Assembly (NCBI RefSeq): GCF_013131805.1
Contig: NZ_JABJRC010000002.1
Coordinates: 1,054,001-1,118,000 of the forward strand
Source: Kribbella sandramycini
GTDB lineage: Bacteria; Actinomycetota; Actinomycetes; Propionibacteriales; Kribbellaceae
Direction: 5' to 3'
DNA length: 64,000 bases
Shown here piece by piece: positions 32,851-42,143 of this stretch; position 1 is the stretch's first letter; each line of letters begins with the position of its first letter. A model generated the notes under the pieces. It was not told the origin of the DNA and searched no databases. It was given only the letters and a program-made list of their open reading frames with translations. Made by a program: the position numbers and the translations under genes.

Positions 32851-33861
32851 TCACGATTTGCGGGCGAGTGCGATCAATCGTGACAAAGCGCGGAGGTACT
32901 TCTTGCGGTAGCCGCCCTTGAGCATCGCGGCCGAGAAGAGCTGGTCGAGGGGGACGCCGCTCGCCAGCAGCGGGAGGTCGCGGTCGTACATCCGGTCGGC
33001 GAGGACGACCAGCCGGAGGGCGACGTTCTCGTCGGTCAGCGGCCGGATGTCGGTGATACCGACGGCCTGGACGCCGTCGAGGAGGGCGCCGTACTTGCTC
33101 GGGTGCAGCTCGGCGAGGTGCCGGTGCAGGTCGACGAAGTGGTCGCAGGAGGTGTCGGGCCGTTCGGCGGCGGTGGCTTCGACGCGCTCGTCGGGCCAGG
33201 GATCGGGCGCGGTCGGGAGGCCGCGGTGGCGATAGTCGGGGCCGTCGATGCGGCGGACGTCGAAGTTCGCCGCGAGGGCCTGGATCTCGCGGAGGAAGTC
33301 GACGGCCTGGAAGCGGCCCTCCCCCAGTTTGTCGGGCAGCGTGTTCGACGTAGCGGCCAGCTGGACGCCGGCGCCCACGAGCTGGCCGAGCAGCCGGGTG
33401 ATCAACATCGTGTCGCCCGGGTCGTCGAGCTCGAACTCGTCGATGCAGAGCACCCGGTACGGCGACAGCGCCTCGACCGCCGTCCGCAGGCCGAGCGCAC
33501 CGACGAGGTTGGTCAGCTCGACGAAAGTGCAGTACATCTTCGGCCCAGCGGCCTCGTGCCACAGCGAGGCGAGCAGATGGGTCTTGCCGACGCCGAAGCC
33601 GCCGTCGAGGTAGATGCCCGGCTTCCCGGGCGCCGGCGTCCGGCCGCGGAGCCGCGACCACAGGGTCGGCTCCTGCCGGGGCTGCGCCAGCACGGCGGCA
33701 CGCTCGGTCAGCAGCGTGAGCGCCTCCGTCTGGGACGGCTCGGCCGGGTCGGGCCGGTAGGTGGCGAACCGGACATCCGCGAACCGCGGGGGCGGGACGC
33801 ACTCGGAAAGCAGCCGATCCGGGCTGACCTCCGGCCACCGCTCGCTCAGCCGAATCACCAT
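32851..33861 (-). CDS. zapE: Cell division protein ZapE / AFG1-like ATPase
   Basis: 336 residues: Walker A LDGGFGVGKTHLL near 86-98, Walker B VLCIDEFELDDPGD, sensor ATSNTLPDKLGEGRF, as in ZapE/AFG1-type AAA ATPases, which in E. coli act on the Z ring. Slightly shorter at the N-terminus than the E. coli protein. It diverges from the aldo-keto reductase gene with 31 bp between starts. Confidence 0.87.
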   Translation of the reverse strand: MVIRLSERWPEVSPDRLLSECVPPPRFADVRFATYRPDPAEPSQTEALTLLTERAAVLAQPRQEPTLWSRLRGRTPAPGKPGIYLDGGFGVGKTHLLASLWHEAAGPKMYCTFVELTNLVGALGLRTAVEALSPYRVLCIDEFELDDPGDTMLITRLLGQLVGAGVQLAATSNTLPDKLGEGRFQAVDFLREIQALAANFDVRRIDGPDYRHRGLPTAPDPWPDERVEATAAERPDTSCDHFVDLHRHLAELHPSKYGALLDGVQAVGITDIRPLTDENVALRLVVLADRMYDRDLPLLASGVPLDQLFSAAMLKGGYRKKYLRALSRLIALARKS

Positions 33862-33892
33862 GCCGTCACCCTATCTTCGTAGGCTGGGCGGT

Positions 33893-34810
33893 ATGAAAAC
33901 CCTCGGATCGACCGGCCTGACCGTCTCCAGCGTCTGCGCGGGCGGCAGCGGCCTGGGCAGTATGCCGGACGTCTTCGGGTACGACGTGAGCGCCGATCAG
34001 GCGGTCGAGGTCGTCCTCCGGGTGTTCGACAGCCCGCTGACCTGGATCGACACCTCGAACGGCTACAGCGCCGGTGAGAGCGAGCGCCGGATCGGTCGCG
34101 CGATCCGCGAGTACGGCGGGCTGCCGGCAGGATTCCTGGTCGCGACCAAGGTCGATGCTCTGGGCAACGACTACTCGGCGCAGCGGGTTCGCGACAGTGT
34201 TGCCGAGAGCAAGGAGCGGCTCGAGCTCGACGACCTGCCGCTGGTCTACCTGCACGACCCGGAGTTCAACGTGTTCGAGGAGATGCGGCCGGCAGTCGAC
34301 GCGCTGCAGCAGCTGCGCGCGGACGGCGTGATCGGGCACGTCGGCCTCGCGGGCGGCAACCCGGCCGAGCTCGGCCGCTATCTGGACCTCGGCGGCTTCG
34401 AAGTACTCCTCGTGCACAACCGCTGGACGCTCGTCGACCACTCCGCCGAAGCACTGATCGAGAGAGCGGTCTCCGACGGTCTCGGCGTCGTCAACGCGGC
34501 CGTCTACGGCGGCGGCATCCTGGCCAACCCCGCCGGCGCCACGAAGTACGGCTACCTGGACGCGCCGGACGCCGTCCTGCGCGCAGTCGCCGACATGGAC
34601 GCCGCCTGCCGCGCCCACGGCGTCGACCTGGCAACAGCCGCCCTGCGCCACTCGGTCGACAACCCGAACATCACCGCAACCGTCGTCGGCATCACCAAAC
34701 CCAGCCGCGTGGACGCGCTCGAGAAAGCGCTCGCTGCCGATCTCCCCGCCGAACTGCTCACCCAACTGGCCGCCCTGCTACCGGATCGGCAGTACTGGCT
34801 GGAAGGTTGA
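33893..34810 (+). CDS. Aldo/keto reductase
   Basis: 305 residues. Starts with the strand MKTLGSTGLTVSSVCAGGSGLG and contains WIDTSNGYSAGESERRIGRAI (catalytic Asp/Tyr), VATKVDA (Lys), and DLPLVYLHDP (His), the AKR tetrad. The ATG is seven bases after TAGGCT, a plausible -10 preceded by no ribosome site, so it is probably leaderless. Related to D-threo-aldose/fucose dehydrogenases, but the substrate is not assignable. The downstream quinone reductase promoter overlaps its stop codon. Confidence 0.85.
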   Translation: MKTLGSTGLTVSSVCAGGSGLGSMPDVFGYDVSADQAVEVVLRVFDSPLTWIDTSNGYSAGESERRIGRAIREYGGLPAGFLVATKVDALGNDYSAQRVRDSVAESKERLELDDLPLVYLHDPEFNVFEEMRPAVDALQQLRADGVIGHVGLAGGNPAELGRYLDLGGFEVLLVHNRWTLVDHSAEALIERAVSDGLGVVNAAVYGGGILANPAGATKYGYLDAPDAVLRAVADMDAACRAHGVDLATAALRHSVDNPNITATVVGITKPSRVDALEKALAADLPAELLTQLAALLPDRQYWLEG

Positions 34811-34837
34811 CCTCAAGCTCACTTGAGGTCATAGGTT
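34807..34837 (+). promoter_or_regulatory. SoxR box and 19-bp-spacer promoter of the quinone reductase gene
   Basis: CCTCAAGCTCACTTGAGG (34811-34828) has perfect 7-bp SoxR-box arms. TTGACC (34807-34812) and TAGGTT (34832-34837) flank it with exactly 19 bases between, the MerR-activated geometry also seen at 7364. The -35 starts at the AKR stop codon. Confidence 0.92.
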
Positions 34838-34845
34838 CCGGAGCC

Positions 34846-35823
34846 ATGAAGACGATCCGGTTGCACGCGTTCGGCCCGCCCGAGAACCTGCGCTACGAGG
34901 ACGTCGCGGACCCCGTGCCCGGGCCGGGCACGGTCCTGCTCCAGGTCGAGGCCGCCGGCGTCCACCTGCTCGACACCTTCCTGCGCGCCGGTGACTTCGA
35001 CGGCACCGCCTTCACCGCCCCCGACCTCCCCACCATCCCCGGCCGCGAGGTCGCCGGGGTGGTCCGCGCCCTGGGCCCGGACGCCGACCCGAGCTGGCTC
35101 GGCAAACGCGTCGTCGTCCACCTCGGCATGGTTCCCGGCGGCTACGCCGAACTCGCCGTCGCGAAGGTGGAATCGCTCTACGAGCTACCGGACCATGTGG
35201 ATGGCGTCCAGGCCGTCGCCGCCATCGGCACCGGCCGCACCACCGCCGGGATCCTTGCCCAGGCAGCGCTCTCTCCCGACGACGTGGTCCTGATCACCTC
35301 CGCCGCCGGCGGTATCGGCAGCTACCTCGTCCAAGCCGCTCGCAACGCCGGCGCGACCGTCATCGGCGTCGCCGGCGGCCCGGCCAAAGTTCAGCTGGTC
35401 CGCGAGCTGGGCGCCCACTACGCGGCCGACTACCAAGATCCCAACTGGGTGAGCGCTCTCCGAACCGATCTCGCGCCGGCCGAGCGGCCGGTGACGGTGA
35501 TGCTCGACGGGGTGGCCGGGGAGAGTGGCCGGCAAGCGCTGGAGCTCGTTGCGGACGGCGGTCGAGTGCTCACCTTCGGATGGTCGGGTGGTGACCCGTT
35601 GCCGGTGGACTCCCCTGTGTTGTCCACCCGCGGGATCACGGTGACGGCGGCGCTCGGCGACGTGCGGGCGCGGCTGCGCGAGTTCGAGCGGATCGCACTC
35701 GACGAGACGATCGAGGGACGCTGGAGAGCGCTCTCTACGACGTTCCCGCTCTCCGACGCGGCCACGGCTCACCGTGCCTTGGAAGAGCGGCGGGCCGTCG
35801 GCAAAGTTGTTCTGGTGCCATGA
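34846..35823 (+). CDS. Zinc-free MDR-family quinone oxidoreductase (SoxR target)
   Basis: 325 residues of the medium-chain reductase superfamily: GroES-like N-terminus (PGREVAGVVRALG), Rossmann motif SAAGGIGSYLVQAARNAGA, and C-terminal GKVVLVP. Catalytic-zinc Cys/His residues of alcohol dehydrogenases are absent, as in QOR-type NADPH:quinone reductases. The perfect SoxR box directly upstream strongly suggests redox-stress induction; similar quinone reductases belong to the Streptomyces SoxR regulon. ATG at 34846 follows CCGGAG. Confidence 0.88.
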   Translation: MKTIRLHAFGPPENLRYEDVADPVPGPGTVLLQVEAAGVHLLDTFLRAGDFDGTAFTAPDLPTIPGREVAGVVRALGPDADPSWLGKRVVVHLGMVPGGYAELAVAKVESLYELPDHVDGVQAVAAIGTGRTTAGILAQAALSPDDVVLITSAAGGIGSYLVQAARNAGATVIGVAGGPAKVQLVRELGAHYAADYQDPNWVSALRTDLAPAERPVTVMLDGVAGESGRQALELVADGGRVLTFGWSGGDPLPVDSPVLSTRGITVTAALGDVRARLREFERIALDETIEGRWRALSTTFPLSDAATAHRALEERRAVGKVVLVP

Positions 35824-35828
35824 CACGT

Positions 35829-35876
35829 GGCCGCGTGGCCTTCTCCCCACCTCATCAGGGAGAAGGCCACGCGGCC
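35829..35876. terminator. Strong bidirectional hairpin terminator
   Basis: A perfect 19-bp stem (35829-35847 with 35858-35876, GGCCGCGTGGCC... arm) and 10-base loop between convergent genes. Confidence 0.85.
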
Positions 35877-35925
35877 GGTTCGGGTCGCGGAGGACCTGGT
35901 GGGTTCCTCCGCGACCAGCTGAGGG

Positions 35926-38900
35926 TTAGTAGATGGTGTAGGTGAAGGTCGCCTTACCGGACGCGCCGCCGGAGTCGGTGCCGGTCACGGTTGCCGAGAA
36001 GGTGCCTCGGGTGGTCGGCGTCCCGGTGATCGCTCCGGAGGAGCTGATCGTGAGGCCCGGGGGCAGGCCGGTCGCGGAGAAGGTGACCGGCAGGCCCGCG
36101 CTCGACGTCGCCCGGATCTGGAGCGGGAAGCTCTGCCATCCGACGAACCCGAACTGGCTGCCCGGGTTCTGAACGGTCACCGCGCCGGACTGCGAACCCG
36201 TCACCGTGAGCCGGTACGTCGCCTCGTGGCTGACCGCGCCGGTGCCCTTGACCACGACGTTGTACGACCCGGCCGGGGTGGACGCCGAAGCGGCGATCGT
36301 CAGCGTGGACGACGACCCGGAGTTCACGCTCGTCGGCGAGAAGGACGCGGTCGCACCGCTCGGCAGCCCGCTCGCGGCCAGCTGCACCGACTGCGGGTCA
36401 CCGCTGGTCGTCGCCGTCCGCACGGTCGTCTGCACCGAGTTGCCCGGGGCAACCGAACCGCTGGCCGGGTCGAGCGTCAGGCTGAAGTCGCTGCCGGTCG
36501 GCGGCTCGCCGACAGCCAGCTTCCACAGGCCGTACGCCGCGGCGTCCGCGCTGCGGTCCAGCACCGTCGCCGAGACGTTCGACGGGTACTTGTCACACGC
36601 CGCGTGGTAGCAGGGGTCGTATGCCGATCCAGCGGTGCCGCCCCACTTCTGTGCCTGCGCGCTCGTCTTGCGGGCACTTGCCCCGGCGGCGACACCGCTG
36701 GTCGGGATCCCGGCGTTCTTGAAGGACGCGTCGTCCGAACGTCCCGCACCTTCGGTGTTCTCCTCGGGCGCCAGGTTCAGCCCGTCGTAGAACGCCTTCA
36801 GCACCTTGCCGGTGTCCGTGGTGATGTTGTTGACGAAGTAGCCCGCGTTGGTGGACGCGACCATGTCGAAGTTCAGGTAGGCCTTGATCTTCGACCGGTC
36901 GGCCGTGGGCAGCTGGCTGACGTAGAACTTCGAGCCGTTCAGGCCCTGCTCCTCATCGGTCCACCAGGCGAACCGCACGTGCTTGGCCAGCGTCGGCTTC
37001 TGCTGTGCCAGCGCCAGCGCGACCTCGAGGATCGCCGCCGAGCCGGAGGCGTTGTCGTTGCTGCCCGGGCCGGCGCTGACGCCGTCCAGGTGCGCGCCGA
37101 GCATGATGACCTGGTTGGCGTCCCCACCGGGGAAGTCCGCGATCAGGTTGTCCGACGGGTACTGGCAGTTCGTGCACCGCTGCTTGGTGACGTTGAAGCC
37201 GGCGTCCCGCAGCTTCTGCTCGACGTAGTTCACCGACGCGGTGTAGCCCGCACTCCCGGCCCGGCGGTGCCCGCCGTTGTTGTCGGCCGCCGCCTGCAGC
37301 GCCACGAGGTGCGCCTTCACCTTCTCGACGTCGATGTTCGGTACCCCGGCGGGCGGGGCGGATCCGCCGACGGTCAGCCGGTACGACGCCGTCCGGTCGA
37401 CGTCCGCGCCGTCACCGGAGATGCTGATGTCGTACGTGCCCTCCGGCGTGCTCGACGTCGTGCTGATCCGCAGCGTCGACGAGTTGCCGGACTGGATCGA
37501 CGCCGGGTCGAACGACGCGCTCGCGCCGGACGGCAGCCCGCTCGCGGTCAGCTGGACGGACTGCGCCGACCCGCTGCCGATCACGGTGTTCACCGTCGCG
37601 GAAGCGCTCTCTCCGGGTTTCACCGAACCGCCGGCCGGCGACACCGACATCGTGAAGTCGTTCCCGGACGCCGTGCAGGTCGCCTCACCGGACTGGGCCG
37701 GCACCGAGACGGCCGCCCAGGCCGCCTTCACCTTGCCGTGCAGGGCGCAGCTGCTGTCCAGGTTCTTGGCCGCGGTCAGCGTCGTCGTCCGCCACTTCGC
37801 GTAGGACATGCCCGACGTCTTGGCGAGCATCGCGTTGTAGAAGATCTTGCCGGCTTCCTTGATGCCGATACCGGTCAGCGTCGTGTTGTTACAGGTCGGG
37901 CTGTTCGGCTTGCCGTTACCGGGGCTGGTGCCCTCGGCCAGCAGGTAGAACCAGTGGTTCATCGGCCCGGCTGCCGCGTGTACCGAGCTGGGCAGGCTGC
38001 TGGAGTTGCAGTCCGGGTGCCCGGAGATCTTCGACGGCTGGTACATGTACCGGATCGGGCCCTGCCCCTGCAGGTTGATCCGCTCGCCGACCTCGTAGTC
38101 GGGCGCGTCGTTCGGGTTGTTCAGGTACGCCTCGGTGAGCGCTCCCCAGATGTCCGCGACCGCCTCCTGCGACGGGTGGCCGGAGATGCCGCCCGGGGTG
38201 TTCGCGTCCAGACCGTGGCCGTACTCGTGCGCCACGACGTCGGTGCCGGTGATCCACTCCCGCGCGTTGTTGTAACCGAAGACGACGCCGTCGGGGTTGT
38301 ACTGCGAACCCCAGTACGCGTTCACGTCGCCGAGCCCGACCAGCGCGTCGGCCCACTTGCCCTGGTTGTCCAGGCCGTTGCGGCCGTACCAGTTCTTCAG
38401 CATGTCCCACTCACCGGCGGCGACGTTCATCACGTCGACGCAGCCGGCCTCGCGGTCGGTCTTCGAACTGCTGCCCCAGACGTCGTCCGGGCCGGAGAAG
38501 GTGGTCCCGTTCGACTGGTTGCCGCAGCGCAGCGAGGGCCGGGCCGGGTCGACCATCGTGTACGTCGAGCCGGACTGCGTCGTCCCGATCGTCAGGTTCG
38601 AGCCGTTCCAGGCGCCGGTACCGGTCCCGGACGCGGTCTCCTCGATCGTGTGCACGACCTTGCCGGTGCGGGCGTCGACGTACACCTTCTGCCTGCTCGG
38701 CTCGCCGTGGTCGGTGCCCTGGACGCGGGCCTCCCAGGCGAGCACCGGCTTGGCGCCGCCGGCGTACACGACCAGCGTGGGCTCACCAGGCACCGGGCCG
38801 GCCTTGTCGATCGCCTTCAGCGCGGCCTTCTTCGCCGCCGCCTTCGAGACCGTGGGTGTGCGGTCGACCGAAATGGGCTGCTGCTGGGCGACAGTGATGC

Positions 38901-39240
38901 TCTTGGCGTTACCGGCGCCGTCCGTGGTGACGACGAAGTCGCCGCCGATCACCGCGAGGTCCTGGTACGTGCGCTGGTAGGCGACGTAGTGCAGGCCCCA
39001 CGGCGTGCTGATGTCCTGCTGACGGATGAACCGGTCCCCAGAACCGGCTTTCAACTCGGCGGCCCGGCCGTCGACCAGGCGGTCGGCGGTGCGGATCGCG
39101 GCAGCCCGCGGATCGGGCTTGGATGCTGCTTCGGCATCGGCGGTGGCGGCCGGGAGCTTCGTGGTGACCACTGCTGTGGTCAGCACCGCGAGACTCAGCA
39201 CGCTGCCGATCGCCGTTGCACGCAGGGCAGTGCGTTTCAC
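35926..39240 (-). CDS. Secreted double peptidase: M4 thermolysin-like plus M28 aminopeptidase-like
   Basis: About 1104 residues from GTG 39240. Order: signal peptide; FTP/PepSY propeptide (about 40-210); M4 domain with zinc motif HEYGH (near 335) and third ligand Glu in SQEAVADIWG, plus PMNHWFYLLAEG; an Ig-like linker; an M28 domain with LGAHLDG (near 713), SNDNASGSAAILE and TDEEQGLNGS; a second Ig-like module; and a C-terminal cadherin/He-PIG-type domain. Both catalytic zinc sites look intact. A secreted fusion of endo- and aminopeptidase could degrade proteins processively. It is monocistronic. Confidence 0.88.
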   Translation of the reverse strand: MKRTALRATAIGSVLSLAVLTTAVVTTKLPAATADAEAASKPDPRAAAIRTADRLVDGRAAELKAGSGDRFIRQQDISTPWGLHYVAYQRTYQDLAVIGGDFVVTTDGAGNAKSITVAQQQPISVDRTPTVSKAAAKKAALKAIDKAGPVPGEPTLVVYAGGAKPVLAWEARVQGTDHGEPSRQKVYVDARTGKVVHTIEETASGTGTGAWNGSNLTIGTTQSGSTYTMVDPARPSLRCGNQSNGTTFSGPDDVWGSSSKTDREAGCVDVMNVAAGEWDMLKNWYGRNGLDNQGKWADALVGLGDVNAYWGSQYNPDGVVFGYNNAREWITGTDVVAHEYGHGLDANTPGGISGHPSQEAVADIWGALTEAYLNNPNDAPDYEVGERINLQGQGPIRYMYQPSKISGHPDCNSSSLPSSVHAAAGPMNHWFYLLAEGTSPGNGKPNSPTCNNTTLTGIGIKEAGKIFYNAMLAKTSGMSYAKWRTTTLTAAKNLDSSCALHGKVKAAWAAVSVPAQSGEATCTASGNDFTMSVSPAGGSVKPGESASATVNTVIGSGSAQSVQLTASGLPSGASASFDPASIQSGNSSTLRISTTSSTPEGTYDISISGDGADVDRTASYRLTVGGSAPPAGVPNIDVEKVKAHLVALQAAADNNGGHRRAGSAGYTASVNYVEQKLRDAGFNVTKQRCTNCQYPSDNLIADFPGGDANQVIMLGAHLDGVSAGPGSNDNASGSAAILEVALALAQQKPTLAKHVRFAWWTDEEQGLNGSKFYVSQLPTADRSKIKAYLNFDMVASTNAGYFVNNITTDTGKVLKAFYDGLNLAPEENTEGAGRSDDASFKNAGIPTSGVAAGASARKTSAQAQKWGGTAGSAYDPCYHAACDKYPSNVSATVLDRSADAAAYGLWKLAVGEPPTGSDFSLTLDPASGSVAPGNSVQTTVRTATTSGDPQSVQLAASGLPSGATASFSPTSVNSGSSSTLTIAASASTPAGSYNVVVKGTGAVSHEATYRLTVTGSQSGAVTVQNPGSQFGFVGWQSFPLQIRATSSAGLPVTFSATGLPPGLTISSSGAITGTPTTRGTFSATVTGTDSGGASGKATFTYTIY

Positions 39241-39437
39241 GGGACATGTCCTCACTAGGAAGGGGGCGGGACGCCGCCACCGGCCGCTGGGGCTGCAGTC
39301 CGGTCGGCCGGTGGCGGATGGACGAGAAGACCGGCTCCGGCAGGGCAGGCAGGTGAGCGACCGGCGTCCTCGTTCCGAAGAGATTGACACCTCTACGTGA
39401 TGGCTGTGATATCCCAGCAGGGCATAACCTCCCCGCT

Positions 39438-40442
39438 ATGGAGCTCGAACTTCGCCACCTGCGCGTGGTCTGCCGGCTGGCGGACACGGGCAGCGTCTCC
39501 AAGGCCGCCGCCGCGCTCGGGGTGTCGCAGCCGTCGCTGACCGCCCAGCTGCACAGAATCGAGGACGCGGTCGGCGGTTCGCTGTTCGAGCGCGGGCCGA
39601 GCGGCGTCGTACCGACTCCCCTGGGAAAGCACGTGCTGACCCGATCGCGGTCGATGCTCGCGGACATGGACGAGCTGGTCGGATCGTCCCGGCGTTATAC
39701 CAGCGGCTCCGGCACGCTTCGGCTGGGCTCGGCCCGGACAGTGATGTTCGGCAGCTGGCTGTCCCGGCTCGAGGAGGCACTCCCGGACCGCGACGTCGCC
39801 AGCCAAGTGGATTCGTCCACCGCGGTGCTGACCGAGCTGCTCGCGGCCGACGTGATCGACATCGCGATGCTCGGCCGGTGCGAGGACGCGTACGCGCCGC
39901 CGTGCCCGCAGGGTATTCGTGAGCAGACGATGGTCTACCCGGAGCCGTTCGGGGTCGCGCTCCCTGCCACCCATCGGCTGGCCGATGCCGACGAGGTCCA
40001 GCTGGCGGAGCTGTCCGACGATGTCTGGATCTGCCCGCCGGCCGGTAAGGAGGACGGCGATCTGGCCTACCTGCGCGAGGCGTGTGAGCAGGCCGGCTTC
40101 ACTCCGGACTTCCGGTACGGCAACCTCGACACCACCGAGATCGAGCAGCTGATCGGCGCCGGCCGCGGGATCTGCCTGTGCGCGCCGACGGTCCGGGAGC
40201 TCCCCCGGACGGTCGTGAAACCGCTGGTCGGGACGCCGCTGTACTGGCGGCGGACGCTGCGCTGGCGGGTCGACAACGTGAGCCAGGAAACGGTCAACGT
40301 CGTCCACCAGACCTTCGTCGACACCTACCGCGAGACGATCGCCGCGAACGCCGCCGTCCGCGGCTGGTGGGCCGCGCATCCCGCGGCGCACCCGACCGTT
40401 ATCGACCCGGACCAGCCGGCGCGGGCTATTCCGTCCAGGTGA
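39438..40442 (+). CDS. LysR-family transcriptional regulator
   Basis: 334 residues: N-terminal LysR HTH (ELRHLRVVCRLADTGSVSKAAAALGVSQPSLTAQLHRIEDAVGG, 3-46) and a two-lobed effector domain. The ATG lies close behind TAACCT (39426-39431), consistent with a leaderless mRNA, and diverges from the double peptidase gene with about 200 bp between, so the peptidase gene is a candidate target. The last 17 bases overlap the convergent FHA gene. Confidence 0.88.
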   Translation: MELELRHLRVVCRLADTGSVSKAAAALGVSQPSLTAQLHRIEDAVGGSLFERGPSGVVPTPLGKHVLTRSRSMLADMDELVGSSRRYTSGSGTLRLGSARTVMFGSWLSRLEEALPDRDVASQVDSSTAVLTELLAADVIDIAMLGRCEDAYAPPCPQGIREQTMVYPEPFGVALPATHRLADADEVQLAELSDDVWICPPAGKEDGDLAYLREACEQAGFTPDFRYGNLDTTEIEQLIGAGRGICLCAPTVRELPRTVVKPLVGTPLYWRRTLRWRVDNVSQETVNVVHQTFVDTYRETIAANAAVRGWWAAHPAAHPTVIDPDQPARAIPSR

Positions 40443-40995
40443 GGACGAAGGCGACCGGGCCGAAGGAGACGCGGTCGCCGGGGCGGACGCGGGTCGCGGT
40501 CGTGATCCGGAGGCCGTTCACCTCGGTGCCGTTCATCGAGCCGAGGTCGCGGACCATCCAGCCGTCGCCGACATGCCGCAGCTCGGCATGCCGGCGGGAG
40601 ACGCCGACATCGGCCAGCCGGAGTGTCGCGCCGTCACCGCGGCCGACGCGGACGGTCGCCGAGCCCGGCGCGGGCAGCGCGAGAGCGGTCATCGGCAGCA
40701 TGATCGGCGTCCGCCGGGCCAGCGGGACGCCGACGAGGTCCTCCAGGCGGCGCCAGACCTCGACCCGGGCCACCCGGTCGCGCACGGTACGGGCCCAGAC
40801 CTTCACGCGGGGCTCCGGTTTGGGCAGGTCGGTCAGGACCGAGTCGAGCTCGCCGCGGCTCTGGGCGTTCAGGACGAAGTTCATCCGGCGGACGAAGGTG
40901 TCGTGGGACAGCCGGCCGCTCCCCGCGCCCGCACGCAGGATCGCGAGCGCGCGATCACGCTCGGCATCCGAGGGACGCGCCTGGACCGGACTCAT
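40426..40995 (-). CDS. DUF1707-FHA domain protein
   Basis: 189 residues from ATG 40995. Residues 5-57 are a DUF1707 domain (RPSDAERDRALAILRAGAGSGRLSHDTFVRRM); residues 115-189 an FHA phosphothreonine-binding domain with RVGRG, VSRRHAEL and DLGSMNGTEVNG. FHA domains read Ser/Thr kinase signals, and DUF1707 is frequent in actinobacterial membrane or signalling proteins. No transmembrane span is present. Converges on lysR with 17-bp overlap. Confidence 0.85.
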   Translation of the reverse strand: MSPVQARPSDAERDRALAILRAGAGSGRLSHDTFVRRMNFVLNAQSRGELDSVLTDLPKPEPRVKVWARTVRDRVARVEVWRRLEDLVGVPLARRTPIMLPMTALALPAPGSATVRVGRGDGATLRLADVGVSRRHAELRHVGDGWMVRDLGSMNGTEVNGLRITTATRVRPGDRVSFGPVAFVLTWTE

Positions 40996-41066
40996 GGCGG
41001 AAATTGTCGAGGGCAATCGGGTGCACTGTCCACCCGACTCGGGGCGCGGTGGGTCAGAATGACGAG

Positions 41067-42143
41067 ATGGACCTGCCTGTGCTGCCACCGGTCAAGCCGA
41101 TGCTCGCCAAACCCGTGAAAGGGATCCCGCGCGGGGAGCTGAGCTACGAGCCGAAGTGGGACGGGTTCCGCTCGATCATCTTCCGCGACGGCGACGAGGT
41201 CGAGATCGGCAGCCGGAACGAGAAACCGATGACGCGCTACTTCCCCGAGCTGGTCGCCGCCGTCCTGGCGAACCTGCCCGAGCGGTGCGCGATCGACGGC
41301 GAGATCATCGTGATCGGCGAGTCCGGCGACCGGCTCGACTTCGAGGCCCTCCAGCAGCGCATCCACCCGGCCGCGAGCCGGGTCAACATGCTCGCCGGGA
41401 AGACGCCGGCCCGGTTCGTCGCCTTCGACCTGCTCGCGCTCGGGGACGAGGACTACACCGAGCGCCCGTTCGCGGAACGGCGTACGGCGCTGCTCGAAGC
41501 CCTGGCCGACGCCAAGGAGCCGATCCACGTCACCCCCGCGACCACCGACCACGACACCGCGGGCCAGTGGTTCGAGCAGTTCGAGGGCGCCGGCCTGGAC
41601 GGCCTGATCGCCAAACCCCTCGACGGCCTCTACCTGCCCGACAAGCGGACGATGTTCAAGGTCAAACCCGAGCGGACGGCGGACTGCGTCGTCGCCGGCT
41701 ACCGCCTGCACAAGAGCGGCCCCGACCGCATCGGCTCCCTCCTCCTCGGCCTCTACAACGCCGAAGGCACCCTCGCCAGCGTCGGCGTCATCGGCGCCTT
41801 CCCGATGGCCCGCCGCGAAGAGCTCTTCACCGAACTCCAGCCCCTCGTCACCACCTTCGACGACCACCCCTGGGCCTGGGCCAAACAGGAAGAAGGCGTC
41901 CGCACCCCCCGCAACGCCGAAGGCAGCCGCTGGCAAGCCGGCAAAGACCTCTCCTTCACCCCTCTCCGCCCCGAACGCGTCGTCGAAGTCCGCTACGACC
42001 ACATGGAAGGCATCCGCTTCCGCCACACCGCCCAATTCGTCCGCTGGCGCCCCGACCGCACCCCCGGCTCCTGCACCTACGACCAACTCGAAGAACCGGT
42101 GAAGTTCGACCTCGCCGACGTCCTGACAAGCGCAACCATCTGA
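41067..42143 (+). CDS. ligC: ATP-dependent DNA ligase, LigC type
   Basis: 358 residues: adenylation motif EPKWDGFR with Lys30, GEI motif (DGEIIVI), FDLLA, DGLIAKP and KVKPERTADCVV, then an OB-fold to DVLTSATI. It lacks polymerase and nuclease domains of LigD, matching actinobacterial LigC used in base-excision and gap repair. ATG 41067 diverges from the FHA gene. Its stop overlaps the next ORF. Confidence 0.92.
   Translation: MDLPVLPPVKPMLAKPVKGIPRGELSYEPKWDGFRSIIFRDGDEVEIGSRNEKPMTRYFPELVAAVLANLPERCAIDGEIIVIGESGDRLDFEALQQRIHPAASRVNMLAGKTPARFVAFDLLALGDEDYTERPFAERRTALLEALADAKEPIHVTPATTDHDTAGQWFEQFEGAGLDGLIAKPLDGLYLPDKRTMFKVKPERTADCVVAGYRLHKSGPDRIGSLLLGLYNAEGTLASVGVIGAFPMARREELFTELQPLVTTFDDHPWAWAKQEEGVRTPRNAEGSRWQAGKDLSFTPLRPERVVEVRYDHMEGIRFRHTAQFVRWRPDRTPGSCTYDQLEEPVKFDLADVLTSATI

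Noticed and set aside
36226..39258. 1010-codon plus-strand open frame
   Set aside because: It is opposite the double peptidase with intact zinc motifs and has arginine/valine-rich shadow composition.
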